A stretch of DNA of 64,000 nt from Phaeosphaeria sp. MPI-PUGE-AT-0046c. Taxonomy: Eukaryota > Ascomycota > Dothideomycetes > Pleosporales > Phaeosphaeriaceae. This document shows, in pieces, positions 43,084 through 53,149 of the stretch. Location of the stretch: the NCBI GenBank assembly GCA_020747045.1, contig JAGTJN010000020.1:62001-126000 (forward strand). Reading direction: 5' to 3'. A program made the position numbers and the translations under genes. The notes below the pieces were generated by a model. That model did no database searches, had not been told where the DNA came from, and saw only the letters and a program-made list of their open reading frames with translations. The first letter of the stretch is position 1, and every line of letters starts with the position of its first letter.

Positions 43084-45420
43084 CTACTCCTTTGTCCAAG
43101 CCGAGCCCCTCACGATCTTGTTACAAGTCGCTCCATACAGTTCAGCCACCCGCTTATATTCCTCGCGATCGACATCCTCGCTGTCCCTCAAGTACCAATC
43201 TATCTGCTTCGCCACGTCAAGCCTTCTACCAGACGGCGCCTCCAACATGATCCAATCCGGAGTCGTACCCAGCAGAAGCTTACCAGAGCACCTATTGCAC
43301 ACACTCTCTGAGAGCTGGCGTGCCAGCCGTCGCTGAGTCCCGGTATCTGAGCTTGGTTTGCGAATGTAGTCCGGGAGAGATTTTGCCAGCTTCTCTACCG
43401 CGGGTGAAAATGCCTCGAGGATATCCTTTTTGCTCGTAGGCTGTTGGAAAATCCATCCAGGATGGCCTAGGAACGCGTAGCCTGGTGCGCAGAGCGGTGT
43501 GGTTCTTGTGATCATTTCCTTGTACTCGAGGCCCTTGCACGTCGCTTCTGCGCGGCGGCGCATCACGGCCCATTGTGCGAATATGTTCTCCGCTGGCAGA
43601 TTGTTACTTGCTTCGCGGAAGAGATCGCCGTGGCGCTTTTGTATCCTGTCAATGGCATTGCGGCATTCGTCGCTGCATAGCCGGCGGACGCGGAAGTCGG
43701 AGGGCATAATGTCTTCTTGTAGCCTTGTCTCATCCATCCAGATACTGCACGGCATCTCGAGAAGATCGTCGTGAAGGGCTTGCAATGCCTCCACTGGGGC
43801 ACCGGTTTGGTTCACCATCTTGCGGATCCCTGGCAATGGTGAATCGTCTTGTTTCAGCCCGTGAATGAGCTGCAATGCAACGTCTGGAACTGCTTGCTCG
43901 CGACATGGCGCGCCGTCACACCACATGCCAAACTGCTCCCAGATCTCATGTCGTCGCCTTATCATCTGTCCTGCCTCGAACTTTTCGCATCTCTTAATCG
44001 CCTTCTCCATCAAGGCATTGAACTTGACCAAGGACATTGGATCGCCTGTCGTTTGGTCCATGACTGCTCCATACTCAAAGCTGGCCCACTTCGTCTCTAT
44101 CCAATCGCGTATGCTATTACCACAGTCTGTTTCGCCATCGCCTGGTCCGACTCTTCGATCAGGCACATCGACTTCGTATGTCATTGACCCCGCCTCAGTC
44201 TCCACTGACCCCTTCTCGACATGCGCTTCAATCGTCTTTTTCTCGTTCGTGGCCAGGAAAAACTTATCCAAATACCCTAGATCTCTTCCCGCATCTTTCC
44301 CATCCGCAATGCCCCATCGCATCCACAGCTCAGCCGTGTACGTATCCCACTCAATCGGCGTCCCCCAAAATCCATTTCCAGGGCCCTCGCAAAGGGTGTC
44401 ATAGCGGGCAGTGAGGCTCTGCGCAAGCTGCATGGGACCGGAATCCCGCCCCTCTTCGTCGTCAAAGTATCGCAAGTCTCGCGCTTGGTAGTTGTCCCAA
44501 TCAAACCGGTCTGTCCGCTCGTCACACGCTTCCTGCATGTTATCCTTCAGATCTCGGATCGCGCGACTACATGTCCACCGCGGCGCATCGCACACGAGCT
44601 TCGAGTAGCCATATATATCCATTTTCGCAGCGCGGATATGGTCGCCGTCACCCTTATCCCACGCCGTAGATAGTAGTCCTTGGTGGCATTTCAAGGCGGG
44701 AGTGTGTGTCTTCCAAACACGCTTGCACTCGTAACTTGCGCTATCCTCGAGGTCAGGATACAATTTGTGCAAGACCAGATATCTGTTCATGGAGCCTGAT
44801 TCCTGGAATGCACGCTCTCTTGGTGTAAGAGGTTTCTCCGGTTCCTCGGGTTCGTCGCTCGGACCGATGAGTACCAACACTTTGATCAAAACCCCCACGG
44901 CGATGAGGGTGATGATGACTATGACCAGGGCCTTTTTGACGATTCCAGATTTCCAGGATGTGACTCGACGAGTCGAGTCTCGAAGACAGCGCGCAGAACG
45001 ACCGATATAGTGGCGTGTTTTGCCCCAGACTGTTTTTGGAGGCGCTGGACGAGGATCCTCCAGGCCTTCGGCATCTTCGCCTTCTGCACTGGGGTCATCG
45101 CGATAGGGTAGACTATCAACAATCCCATCCTCGACATCATCTCTATCTACATCTATCACTTGGATATCATCACGATATGGTCCATTTGGCTGCTGCTCTT
45201 CTCTTTCCTGTGCAATCAATGCTTCCCGTTCTGCAGCTTCTGCCCTCGAGCGCGCAACATCCCTCGCGCGCTCTTCCTCCTCTTCTTCGAGCGCCAAAGC
45301 TAGCGCATAGTCCGCGTCTGCCTGCTCTTGCTCTTGTGCGGAGTACACGTCAGGTTCAGCGATGGTGTGCAACGACACTGCGTCATCTGCAGGGCGCGGC
45401 GGGGATGCGTCGTCCGCCAT
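43084..45420 (-). CDS. Large Cys-rich type II membrane protein of unknown function
   Basis: Single exon, 778 residues, ATG start. The cytosolic N-terminus is acidic and carries a UIM-like stretch DADYALALALEEEEEE (about 35-50) followed by a charged helical region (ERARDVARSRAEAAERE). One membrane segment (about 164-186) has basic residues on its N-terminal side, giving type II topology. The lumenal part of some 590 residues has numerous scattered cysteines (for example YECKRVW, LVCDAPRWTCSRA, RRLCSDECRNA, SVCNRCSGK) that could form disulfides. I do not recognise a catalytic motif. The ubiquitin-binding idea is weak because the usual Ser is missing. Confidence 0.75.
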   Translation of the reverse strand: MADDASPPRPADDAVSLHTIAEPDVYSAQEQEQADADYALALALEEEEEERARDVARSRAEAAEREALIAQEREEQQPNGPYRDDIQVIDVDRDDVEDGIVDSLPYRDDPSAEGEDAEGLEDPRPAPPKTVWGKTRHYIGRSARCLRDSTRRVTSWKSGIVKKALVIVIITLIAVGVLIKVLVLIGPSDEPEEPEKPLTPRERAFQESGSMNRYLVLHKLYPDLEDSASYECKRVWKTHTPALKCHQGLLSTAWDKGDGDHIRAAKMDIYGYSKLVCDAPRWTCSRAIRDLKDNMQEACDERTDRFDWDNYQARDLRYFDDEEGRDSGPMQLAQSLTARYDTLCEGPGNGFWGTPIEWDTYTAELWMRWGIADGKDAGRDLGYLDKFFLATNEKKTIEAHVEKGSVETEAGSMTYEVDVPDRRVGPGDGETDCGNSIRDWIETKWASFEYGAVMDQTTGDPMSLVKFNALMEKAIKRCEKFEAGQMIRRRHEIWEQFGMWCDGAPCREQAVPDVALQLIHGLKQDDSPLPGIRKMVNQTGAPVEALQALHDDLLEMPCSIWMDETRLQEDIMPSDFRVRRLCSDECRNAIDRIQKRHGDLFREASNNLPAENIFAQWAVMRRRAEATCKGLEYKEMITRTTPLCAPGYAFLGHPGWIFQQPTSKKDILEAFSPAVEKLAKSLPDYIRKPSSDTGTQRRLARQLSESVCNRCSGKLLLGTTPDWIMLEAPSGRRLDVAKQIDWYLRDSEDVDREEYKRVAELYGATCNKIVRGSAWTKE

Positions 45421-46422
45421 CGGCTTGCGAATCTATGCTTGTTGCTAAGATGGGGCAGGTGGAGACAGGAAAACGCGAAGCTTTGTGCGTTATCTTGGTC
45501 ATGTATAGTCGCCGGGGCTGTGCCGTGCACGGACATAGATTGGGGTGTGGTAGCCATTCGAGATTGACCGGTGAAGGTTGTCCGCCCCGTCAGGGGTTCT
45601 TTAACCAAGCGAGCGCCTCGTTCTGTGTATAGATACCAGAGGAACGCCACAGCTGACGATTTGCAGTGGATATCCACACTGGAGAAATTGGCTGAAAAGA
45701 TGGGAAGCAACGGGACTGACAATCGTGCTACTGGTAAAAACAGCGAGTGTCAGACTACTCTGCAGCTGCACGTAGATATCGGTCGTGTTTAACTCAAAAA
45801 CGCATATTCGGGGTACTCGTTCATGACAGAAGCCACGGGGGGTAGTAGTCGTAAAGGGAGGCACTGTGTGTGTACAGTGGCTACCGTTGGTATGAAGATA
45901 CATTGTTTGACACTCTCGATCTTGGTTGTGGATTCACATTGTGTTTCTTCACATACTTGTATGTTTATCCAGCAATTGCTATGACCTTGCCAAGACGTCA
46001 GTCAGGAGCAAACCGAGGGCGTCAAACTAGTCTCAATGCTATGAATCAAATTTCGGGTTTGCTCGGACTCCATGATATATCATGAGGATGAGGAAGGTCG
46101 TGTCTCACCAAGAGCTTACCGCACGCAGATAAGCTCTGAGAATGGAAACACCATGGAGATCCACTCTTATCCTTTCAAGAATCTCAAGAGTGGCTAGCTG
46201 CTGGCCACTCGATTGATCAAGCTTTCCCTTCATTACATGGTTATACTATTGCAATTGACCTATATCGCTCATAGTGTTCGCAATGATCACCACCTCGCCT
46301 CGAGTATCGGTACTACTCGGCTATGGAGTATAACTTCTATCTATTGTACGCTCTCCAGACTGCTCAACCGCGCACAGGGTTTCGAGTAAATTGAAGTCTC
46401 GGACTCCTTCTTCCAGTGTGCT
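45421..46422. other. Divergent intergenic region
   Basis: Holds the promoter of the minus-strand membrane protein gene and the 5' flank of the next small gene. Short frames lack features. Confidence 0.45.
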
Positions 46423-46857
46423 ATGATCTCTCTATCTACGATGATTGAATTTATCACTCCCAAGGCACAGGCTTCATTCCTCACGATGCCGTCTCCCAAC
46501 GACTCTGTCTCCAGCCTCCTCGGCTCATCTCCAGATTCCACAGTCTCGCCAAGCCTGCCACTCTTGCCAGCGACCCCCTTTTCCGATCTGAATGAAGAAC
46601 TATACTCAAAGTCCGGCAAGGAAGTCCTCGAGCACTGCCTGGTGCAAGGCCTAAGGCCAGTTGCGAGCATTGTGCTTGCATCTACGAAGGAAAATCTACA
46701 TGATGTCGCGCGGGGTAATCTCGATACGAACTGCATGTTATTTGCACTACATGGTCCAGAAGTCACTGTCTCCAACGAAGTTATTGTTGCCGGCTGGGCC
46801 CAAGTGACCTTGGAAGATTTAGAAGCCCTCGATTGGTTACACTCGGTTCGTTACTGA
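46423..46857 (+). CDS. Hypothetical small protein
   Basis: Single exon of 144 residues, ATG start. A Ser/Pro-rich N-terminal half (SPNDSVSSLLGSSPDST) is followed by a seemingly folded part: VLEHCLVQGLRPVASIVLAS, LHDVARGNLDTNCMLFALHG, VIVAGWAQVTLEDLEALDWL. There is no signal peptide or membrane segment and no family I know. It lies 700 bp upstream of the second DEDDh exonuclease gene on the same strand. Confidence 0.45.
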   Translation: MISLSTMIEFITPKAQASFLTMPSPNDSVSSLLGSSPDSTVSPSLPLLPATPFSDLNEELYSKSGKEVLEHCLVQGLRPVASIVLASTKENLHDVARGNLDTNCMLFALHGPEVTVSNEVIVAGWAQVTLEDLEALDWLHSVRY

Positions 46858-47558
46858 CATAAAAACCAACAATGTGGTCACGGCATGTTTTGAGGGTTGG
46901 TAGCGTCTCCAACAACAAAGCTTGATTGATGTAACAGCTGTCTCTAATCAACGCTTAGATGGCGCAGTATATCTCAGTAGCGCTACGTAGCTACATGGTA
47001 ACAAAGAAACAGTTTCCACTGTACAATGTACAATCATTGTTACTCACCACAATTCTACCTTCCGCCCGCAATTGACTATACTGCATGATGTGTTTTCAAG
47101 CGCATGACATCCGAGCAAGCTACGAATGACGAGAACGGCTGAGGTCGTTCATTTGCGCAGCTATGGGTTCGGAGAACATAAAAGAGGTTGCCTCCAGCCA
47201 GTCCACAACCAAGCAAGGCTGGGGTCGAGCCAGAGTGACTATCACTCTCATGTCCCTTTCACTATGCCTTCCACTGTGGGCTCACCTCGCCAGCGAGCAC
47301 AGTGTCTCCTCTCGTTTACTCTTTCACTCCCCCCAATGTATATAATGTACCCTCACCCTGCTATAACATGCGCTTTCTCGTTCAGTAACGACTTTGATCA
47401 TCCTAAACTCCGCCAACGATTGACCGATCTCGACTCTGCCTGCGCCCAATCTGCCTGAGTTTACTCCATCAACCAGTCTATAAAAGGCAAGCCACTCTGT
47501 AAGTTGATACATTAGATTGTGTATATTCCGCACTGACGTGACTTCAGTAGTCGCTGCC
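46858..47558. promoter_or_regulatory. Promoter/5' UTR region of second DEDDh gene
   Basis: TATATAAT at 47339-47346 and TATAAAAG at 47479-47486 are candidate core elements. A possible 5'-UTR intron, 47499-47547 (GTAAGT...TTCAG, 49 nt), lies just ahead of the ATG; it fits use of the distal TATA but not the proximal one. Confidence 0.45.
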
Positions 47559-49043
47559 ATGGCCGACCTCGGGTCGCCTACACCTTTTGGTGAACTCAAG
47601 AGCCATTTCGCAAAGCGGAACTTCAACGACTTGGAGATTCTTCACCATTGCCTCGGACTCAAAGCGGTCGAGATGAAGCCAAGCATGAGTCCCAATGTGG
47701 CCAACACGCGTACCATCGCCCAGGATCTTGCTAAGCACTCGCTGCTGGTGTGTATTGACGTCGAGCACTACACCCTCAACAGCGACGAGATGACGGAGAT
47801 CGGTGTTGGCGTTATAGATACTGAAGAGTCAGCAATGGTATCACACGCAAGACAATTCGGTGATCACGGTCAGAATCTCATGCAGCTGGCCCATTACCAC
47901 CACTTCCGCTTGATCGAGAAATCGCATCTTCTAACGACCAACGTCAAATCCAGAGGAGCGGAAGGCAACCGCTTTGGCAAATCTCGCTTCGTTACCTTTA
48001 GCGAAGCAAGGGATATTCTTCAAAAGATATTGGTTCAACCCATCACCACGGTCAAAGCGCTGAAGGGCTTCAATCGCCCTGTCGTCATCATGGGCCACGC
48101 AATCAAGAATGATTGTGCCCACCTCAATGGCAAGGATCTTGGTTTTGACATCGATGGGTTGGGCACAATAATCCGTGTGATAGACACACAGCAGATTGCG
48201 GTCGACTGCAAGTTCTGGCATCATCCCACTGATCCGATAGGCTTGCGAGCCCTGGTCAATAAATTGGAGTTTGACCATACCGATGCTCACACCGCCGCCA
48301 ACGACGCAGCACGTACCATGATCTGCGCGATCCTTATGGCTGTGCCAAAGCAGGCGAGGAAAGGCTGTGGCCGCTCGGTCAATGAGGTTGCGCGCTTGGT
48401 CGAGACGTACAGCCAAGGAGCATCCAAAGCGCTTGGTGGTACGGCAGAATACTGCTCCAAGTGTGGAAGCACTACACACGTGAGCAAAGCATGCAACGAG
48501 AAAGGTCTCCTTCACTGCGATGAATGTGTCTCGCGCGGCCTCGATGAACTTTCAATGAACCACATCCCTCTCCACTGCCCTATAGTTCGAGATGAGGTGG
48601 TCGCTGAGCGTCACAAGTGGTACGATGACCAACTTTGGACGCCCAAGTATCCTTTCACGAGTCGCAATCGCCTCCAAACCTTTGCACCTAACGCCCCAAA
48701 GGTTCAACCAGCCACGCCAGAAGAGATCGCTGCTCGGCGCCAGCATTACGACAAGCAGCGCAACTCCCGTGGGGCATGGGAGGCCTTTACATGGGCTGGT
48801 CGCTCTTTCGACAAGTCGCCCCAACATGAAGCTGGCATGCCGCAGGGCTCACACCCAATTTCACCTAAAGGTCCACACAAGAGTGCTGCTCGTTCTGGGC
48901 CTAGTGATGGAATCAGTGGGCTTGGCCGTGGTGGATCTTCGAACGCCTCCAACTCACGAGGCACTAGCGCTACACGTGCTCGAGGAGGTATCGGTCGTGG
49001 ACGTAGTAGGTTTCTTGAGAACACAAGTAACGAAGACTTTTAG
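47559..49043 (+). CDS. DEDDh exonuclease-like protein with CCHC knuckle and RGG-like tail
   Basis: Single coding exon, 494 residues from the ATG at 47559; the open frame extends to a TTG at 47517 inside a probable 5'-UTR intron. The DEDDh set is complete: LLVCIDVEHY (D67, E69), GHAIKND (D185), HTAAND (H244, D249). A zinc knuckle C299-x2-C302-x4-H307-x4-C312 is followed by another Cys pair (HCDEC). The C-terminus is Arg/Gly/Ser-rich (GLGRGGSSNASNSRG, RARGGIGRGRSR), typical of RNA-binding tails absent from the paralog at 1555. Order, spacing and motifs match that protein closely. A 3'-5' exonuclease acting on RNA is the best guess. Confidence 0.82.
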   Translation: MADLGSPTPFGELKSHFAKRNFNDLEILHHCLGLKAVEMKPSMSPNVANTRTIAQDLAKHSLLVCIDVEHYTLNSDEMTEIGVGVIDTEESAMVSHARQFGDHGQNLMQLAHYHHFRLIEKSHLLTTNVKSRGAEGNRFGKSRFVTFSEARDILQKILVQPITTVKALKGFNRPVVIMGHAIKNDCAHLNGKDLGFDIDGLGTIIRVIDTQQIAVDCKFWHHPTDPIGLRALVNKLEFDHTDAHTAANDAARTMICAILMAVPKQARKGCGRSVNEVARLVETYSQGASKALGGTAEYCSKCGSTTHVSKACNEKGLLHCDECVSRGLDELSMNHIPLHCPIVRDEVVAERHKWYDDQLWTPKYPFTSRNRLQTFAPNAPKVQPATPEEIAARRQHYDKQRNSRGAWEAFTWAGRSFDKSPQHEAGMPQGSHPISPKGPHKSAARSGPSDGISGLGRGGSSNASNSRGTSATRARGGIGRGRSRFLENTSNEDF

Positions 49044-50264
49044 AAGCTTGTGAGCCTTCAAAAGAGGCTATCTTGATCTATGTATTAAGAACTTAGGAGG
49101 TGTCTTCGAAAGGATGTCTTTGTGTGTGGTGGTGGAGTAGTTCTGCTCCATGCTCAAGGATACAGGTGGGCGATCCGCAATTGGTGTAAGAAATAAATGG
49201 CATATATTGATAATGTTCCCAAGTTGGTATCTTCGATCATTTGATCCCATCCCCCAGTACCCTCTCTTAATAATCCAAGCCTTACCTGAGCCCGAAGGTC
49301 CATCATAAATCACGTGCCCATGTACCACAGCACAATAGTTTAACGTTACGCTGCAGATTCGCACTCATGTTGAATCTCTCGATTGGACTAATGAGGCATT
49401 ACGCTGGTTCCCGCTAGCAATTAACCACTGTTCTACGACTTTTGAAACCTTTCATCCTGCGCCGCCATCCAGCTGCGGCAGTATTTCGTACCGCAAGCTA
49501 CACACAGCGAATAGGAATAGTCGTCATTCTTGAGCAATGGAGCCCCGTCCAATTTGGCCCAGGTAGCCCGAGCTATTAGTTCAACAACATCAATAAGTGC
49601 CACTCATGGATAAACATCTCACCAATGTGGTCATGGTTGTCGAATGCCTTGCAACCATATTATCTACTCGATGAAGGAGTTATATGCGATTTTTACCAAT
49701 AGCCAACAGGGCCATTTGGGGAGTATACATTCGACTGTACGAGGGGGGCCATGCTGTGGCGGAGCGAGGCTACTTATGCCCGTGAAGATTTCGTGCATAG
49801 CCAGCGTATTTGCCTACTGAACTACTTTCAGACAGACTACAGACTCCGGTGAGGGATTGCTGGCACCAGGCCTAGCGCTGATCTACGCTCGACTGGAGAC
49901 GAGTTCAAGAGTATGCATGATTCGACAGCTGGGGTCTTTGCATACATTTAGCATATGCGACGCTTTAGGCCACTATCTACTCGCGACGAATCTCATTATT
50001 CTTTGCCCTGGAGATTAACAAATTAGTGAATGGACAGGGAGGCTCAAGCCCTATCGAGACAAGTGCCAGGATTGGTGCAAGCAAGTCATCCCCACAATAA
50101 TAGAAATTTGAAGAACGTTTCCTCGCTCGCAATGCCACTGTTGGTGTGCTAAAGATTGCTTTTGTCCTACGGGAGGCTGTGTCGCGTGCAGCTCAAGTTC
50201 CAGCCTCAGCTACCGAAGTGTCCATTGAATTCGTTCTATCCAAATCTCGAGATATGTGTATATT
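49044..50264. other. Convergent intergenic region
   Basis: About 1.2 kb between 3' ends. No frame with supporting features and no repeats or RNA genes were seen. Confidence 0.45.
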
Positions 50265-51852
50265 CTATGAATTTGAAAATAGGTCGTGAATTGGCTCCGA
50301 GAAGAAGTCGAAAACGTCGGTTGGCGACCCAAGATCGAGCCAATGGCTGCTAGAGCTTTGATGGGTTGGTGAGCCACATCCGAGAAGAGCAGGCTCTTCT
50401 TGAGGTTCTTGGTGTCGTTCTTGGTGACGGAGAAGAAGATCAGGCCGATAGAAAATCTTTCCACAACTAGGAAAGTCGCACATGAGCGAGTCTTCGCTTG
50501 TATGGTTTTTTTGGTGCCGTCTGAGGTGCTCGATCCTTGTATAGGACCGTCCACATTCGCAGCTGTGTACCTTTAGTCCCTTCTTCGCCTTACTGATGCG
50601 CCCTGTTCGGGTCAAATTGATCGAGCGCGCTGTACTATCATAACGTAGCTGTACAAGTGGTGCAGACTCTGCGAGCGTTTCGCTTGCTACGTCGTTTTGG
50701 TCAGCCGAGAGAAGAGACCCGATAGAGGGCAATTGTTGCTGTCTTGAGAGGTCTGCTTCGTGATGCACCGTAAACTTGAGCTGCTCAGAAGAGTCGAGTC
50801 TCCCTTGGGAAGTTTCCTCACTGAAACCTTTGGAGGGCTGAAACATCATTGCACGTGTGGTGTAGTTCGGGGTAGATGCAAGTGCAATGGCCTTCAGCGG
50901 TGTGCAATGATAGTTCTCTGTGCTTACACGGATATTTGACGTGGGCACAGAAAGCTGCGCTTCATTGTGGCTCATTGTTGTTCCAGCCAGGCCGATGGAG
51001 CGCTTGCGAAGATTAGATTCGTGTGCGGAAACGAGAGGTCGCTCGATGTGCCTCTCATCAAAGTATTCATGCAAGCTAAGCATGGAGCTTGATGTCAGAG
51101 AGCACCAGGTGATGAAAGAATCCACGCCATATCTGTGAACCGTAGGAAAATGAGGTGGCAAATTGGCCACGAAGGCGCGCAGTCGGGCAGAACACCTCCG
51201 TATACTCTTCTCCAGCTCACGAATCTCCGAGCGAACGTCTTGATATGAGTGTAATGTATGACCCTGCTCTGCATAATCTAAAGTGATAGGTGCGACCGGC
51301 GCATACTGATCCGGTATTTGAGCCGACGAGCTATGCTTGCTTGCATCGTCAATATCTTTCCCTACTTTTCCTACACGGTTGAGATCTTGGTTCAAAGCCA
51401 TGCTCGCGAGAGATTGGCTACTTCTCTCGAATGTATCGTTATGCCCATCTTGCACTCGAGTCGTAGTGCTCACCCGTTCATTGCTCGAGGGACAAACATC
51501 AGTGTTTGAGTCAAGTTTTTCAACACTGCTATCGAGCTTATCGTTCTGCTGCTGCTCGGCTAGCAATTGCGTTGCTAATTCTACCCGTTTTCGACCCGCT
51601 TTTCCAGAAAATATCGTAATGTTGTGTAGGGGTGTAGCATTGGCGTTGTTAAGATGCTTTCGAGCATGCTGTAGGATACGTCAGACATCTGTAACCCGTA
51701 AAACTTTGGGTCAGGAAACCCACGGAGCGTAAGTTGGTTGCAGATGTCGATTTTGCATTGCACCAGCCGCACTCTCTCTCGCAGGCTTCGATGCGCAATA
51801 TATGCACTCCATTGGTAGGCCACGGCTTATGATTGTGCTGAGAACAGGGCAT
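50265..51852 (-). CDS. C2H2 zinc-finger protein
   Basis: Two exons (51724-51852, 50265-51668) with a 55-nt phase-0 intron give 510 residues. The frame of exon 2 has no ATG before a stop, so an upstream exon is needed; joining it creates a complete finger, CGWCNAKSTSATNLRSHARKH (C-x2-C-x12-H-x3-H, residues 28-48), split by the intron. Two more fingers lie near the C-terminus: CECGRSYTRIEHLRRHQKNH (with a short CxC knuckle) and CDFPSCGKIFYRPDLLLRHQ... (C-x4-C-x12-H-x3-H). The middle is Ser-rich and probably disordered. The end has acidic and aromatic residues (DVFDFFSEPIHDLF). A DNA-binding regulator is likely; targets are unknown. Confidence 0.8.
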
Positions 51853-52534
51853 GATGATCTTATTCACGTGCTTGGCGCAGCCTTGCAACTACACCTGTAA
51901 CCATCACGTAAACGAGGGTAAGCGTGGATTTATACAGGAGCAAGTGAGGCTGAGTGACGACACCGCTGTTCGTTAATTGATACGAAATCGATACTCTACG
52001 GCAAGCACAGCCCCGCCTGTCCATTTACAGTTAGCGCGTGTCGTCAGCACCAGGGGAAGCAGGCGCGTTGACCCGCTCCCCTAGCATCCAATCCATTAAT
52101 ATTGTATCAATTCCTTCCGATGCGCTCTTCCAGTAACGACTCGAGCTGCAGAGGCCGTGTTGCGAAGCGATCTGCACCATCGCATCGCTTGGGTCCCAAA
52201 AAAATCCAAACATCTGATGCAATTGATTTCTTATCGATCACCATCCCGTCAAAATCACTAAGCTATACATCCGCACTCAAGCTGTTTGCATGTAGTGGTA
52301 CAGTCCTGGCAGCTTGAATCCATGGCAATGACTTAATTCCAATCGGTTGCGTATCGATATAATCAGTCGAGTGTCAGCTCCAGGGGGCACTGTCGATCTT
52401 GCAATTGTGGTAGTTGAACCAGACGAGTATAGAAACCGCAATCATCCACAAGTTCATCGCTTCTGAACACAGACAGCAAGAATACTAGCACATACCTGAC
52501 CATACAACTCCTGATTTATTTTATCACAACTAAG
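51853..52534. other. Divergent intergenic region
   Basis: Shared upstream region of the zinc-finger and small membrane protein genes. Frames at 52031-52317 on both strands lack features. Confidence 0.45.
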
Positions 52535-53149
52535 ATGCCCGCTATCAACATTACTCGCACGATTCTCGAGCCAGTAGCATCGTCGGTTACCTCCAGTACC
52601 CAGTCCTTGACAGGCTATGTCAACGATCCCACAACTTCCGCGTCAATAATCGCGAGTTCAAGCCTCAAAACATCTGAATCGGCAGTGTGGAGCATACCAG
52701 TCATCATTGGTGCCATCCTCGCCATCCTCGCCATTGTCGGTGGTCTCCCCAGCGCCGTACTAGCCCTCCAAGAGATTCGGAAACGCCGACAAGCCATGAC
52801 GGATGACAACGACGAGCCTATTGATGATACCAAGGCAAATTCAAAAGGTGTAAGGAACATCGGAGGTGGCCCAAATGTAGCTGGAAGCGATATTGTTTAC
52901 AAAAAGTCCGATGCTCGACCCCAAGATCGCTCAAACGTCTCTACAGATGTGGAGTCGCGGCGGCGCAAGTACGCATCGCACAGGCACGCATCGCACAGGC
53001 TTCGACAGCAAGCAAATTATACTTCTACCATGATACCTCGACGCTCCGTTGTCCCGGAATGTGCGCAAAAAACTCGCTTGCAGTCAAGAAGAGGCTACAT
53101 GATTTGTCGAATAGTTTTGAACAAAGAAGCAGTAGTGCTGCTAAGTTAA
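52535..53149 (+). CDS. Single-pass membrane protein of unknown function
   Basis: Single exon, 204 residues, ATG start. A Ser/Thr-rich N-terminal region (about 1-50, likely O-glycosylated if outside) is followed by one membrane segment (about 53-79, IPVIIGAILAILAIVGGLPS), then EIRKRRQ and a polar cytosolic tail. The tail holds a tandem pair YASHR-HASHR encoded by two perfect 15-bp copies (52971-53000). The layout resembles fungal wall-sensor-like or ankyrin-cluster membrane proteins, but no family can be named. Its stop codon overlaps the convergent ankyrin gene's 3' end by 9 bp. Confidence 0.6.
   Translation: MPAINITRTILEPVASSVTSSTQSLTGYVNDPTTSASIIASSSLKTSESAVWSIPVIIGAILAILAIVGGLPSAVLALQEIRKRRQAMTDDNDEPIDDTKANSKGVRNIGGGPNVAGSDIVYKKSDARPQDRSNVSTDVESRRRKYASHRHASHRLRQQANYTSTMIPRRSVVPECAQKTRLQSRRGYMICRIVLNKEAVVLLS
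52971..53000 (+). repeat. 2 x 15-bp perfect tandem duplication
   Basis: ACGCATCGCACAGGC occurs twice head to tail inside the membrane protein gene, adding five residues in frame. It looks like a recent slippage event. Confidence 0.85.

Noticed and set aside
43499..44414. Several plus-strand frames of 78-179 codons
   Set aside because: Antisense shadows of the Cys-rich membrane protein gene.
50210..50554. 114-codon alternative frame at the end of the zinc-finger gene
   Set aside because: The main frame carries the last two C2H2 fingers; this one has none.
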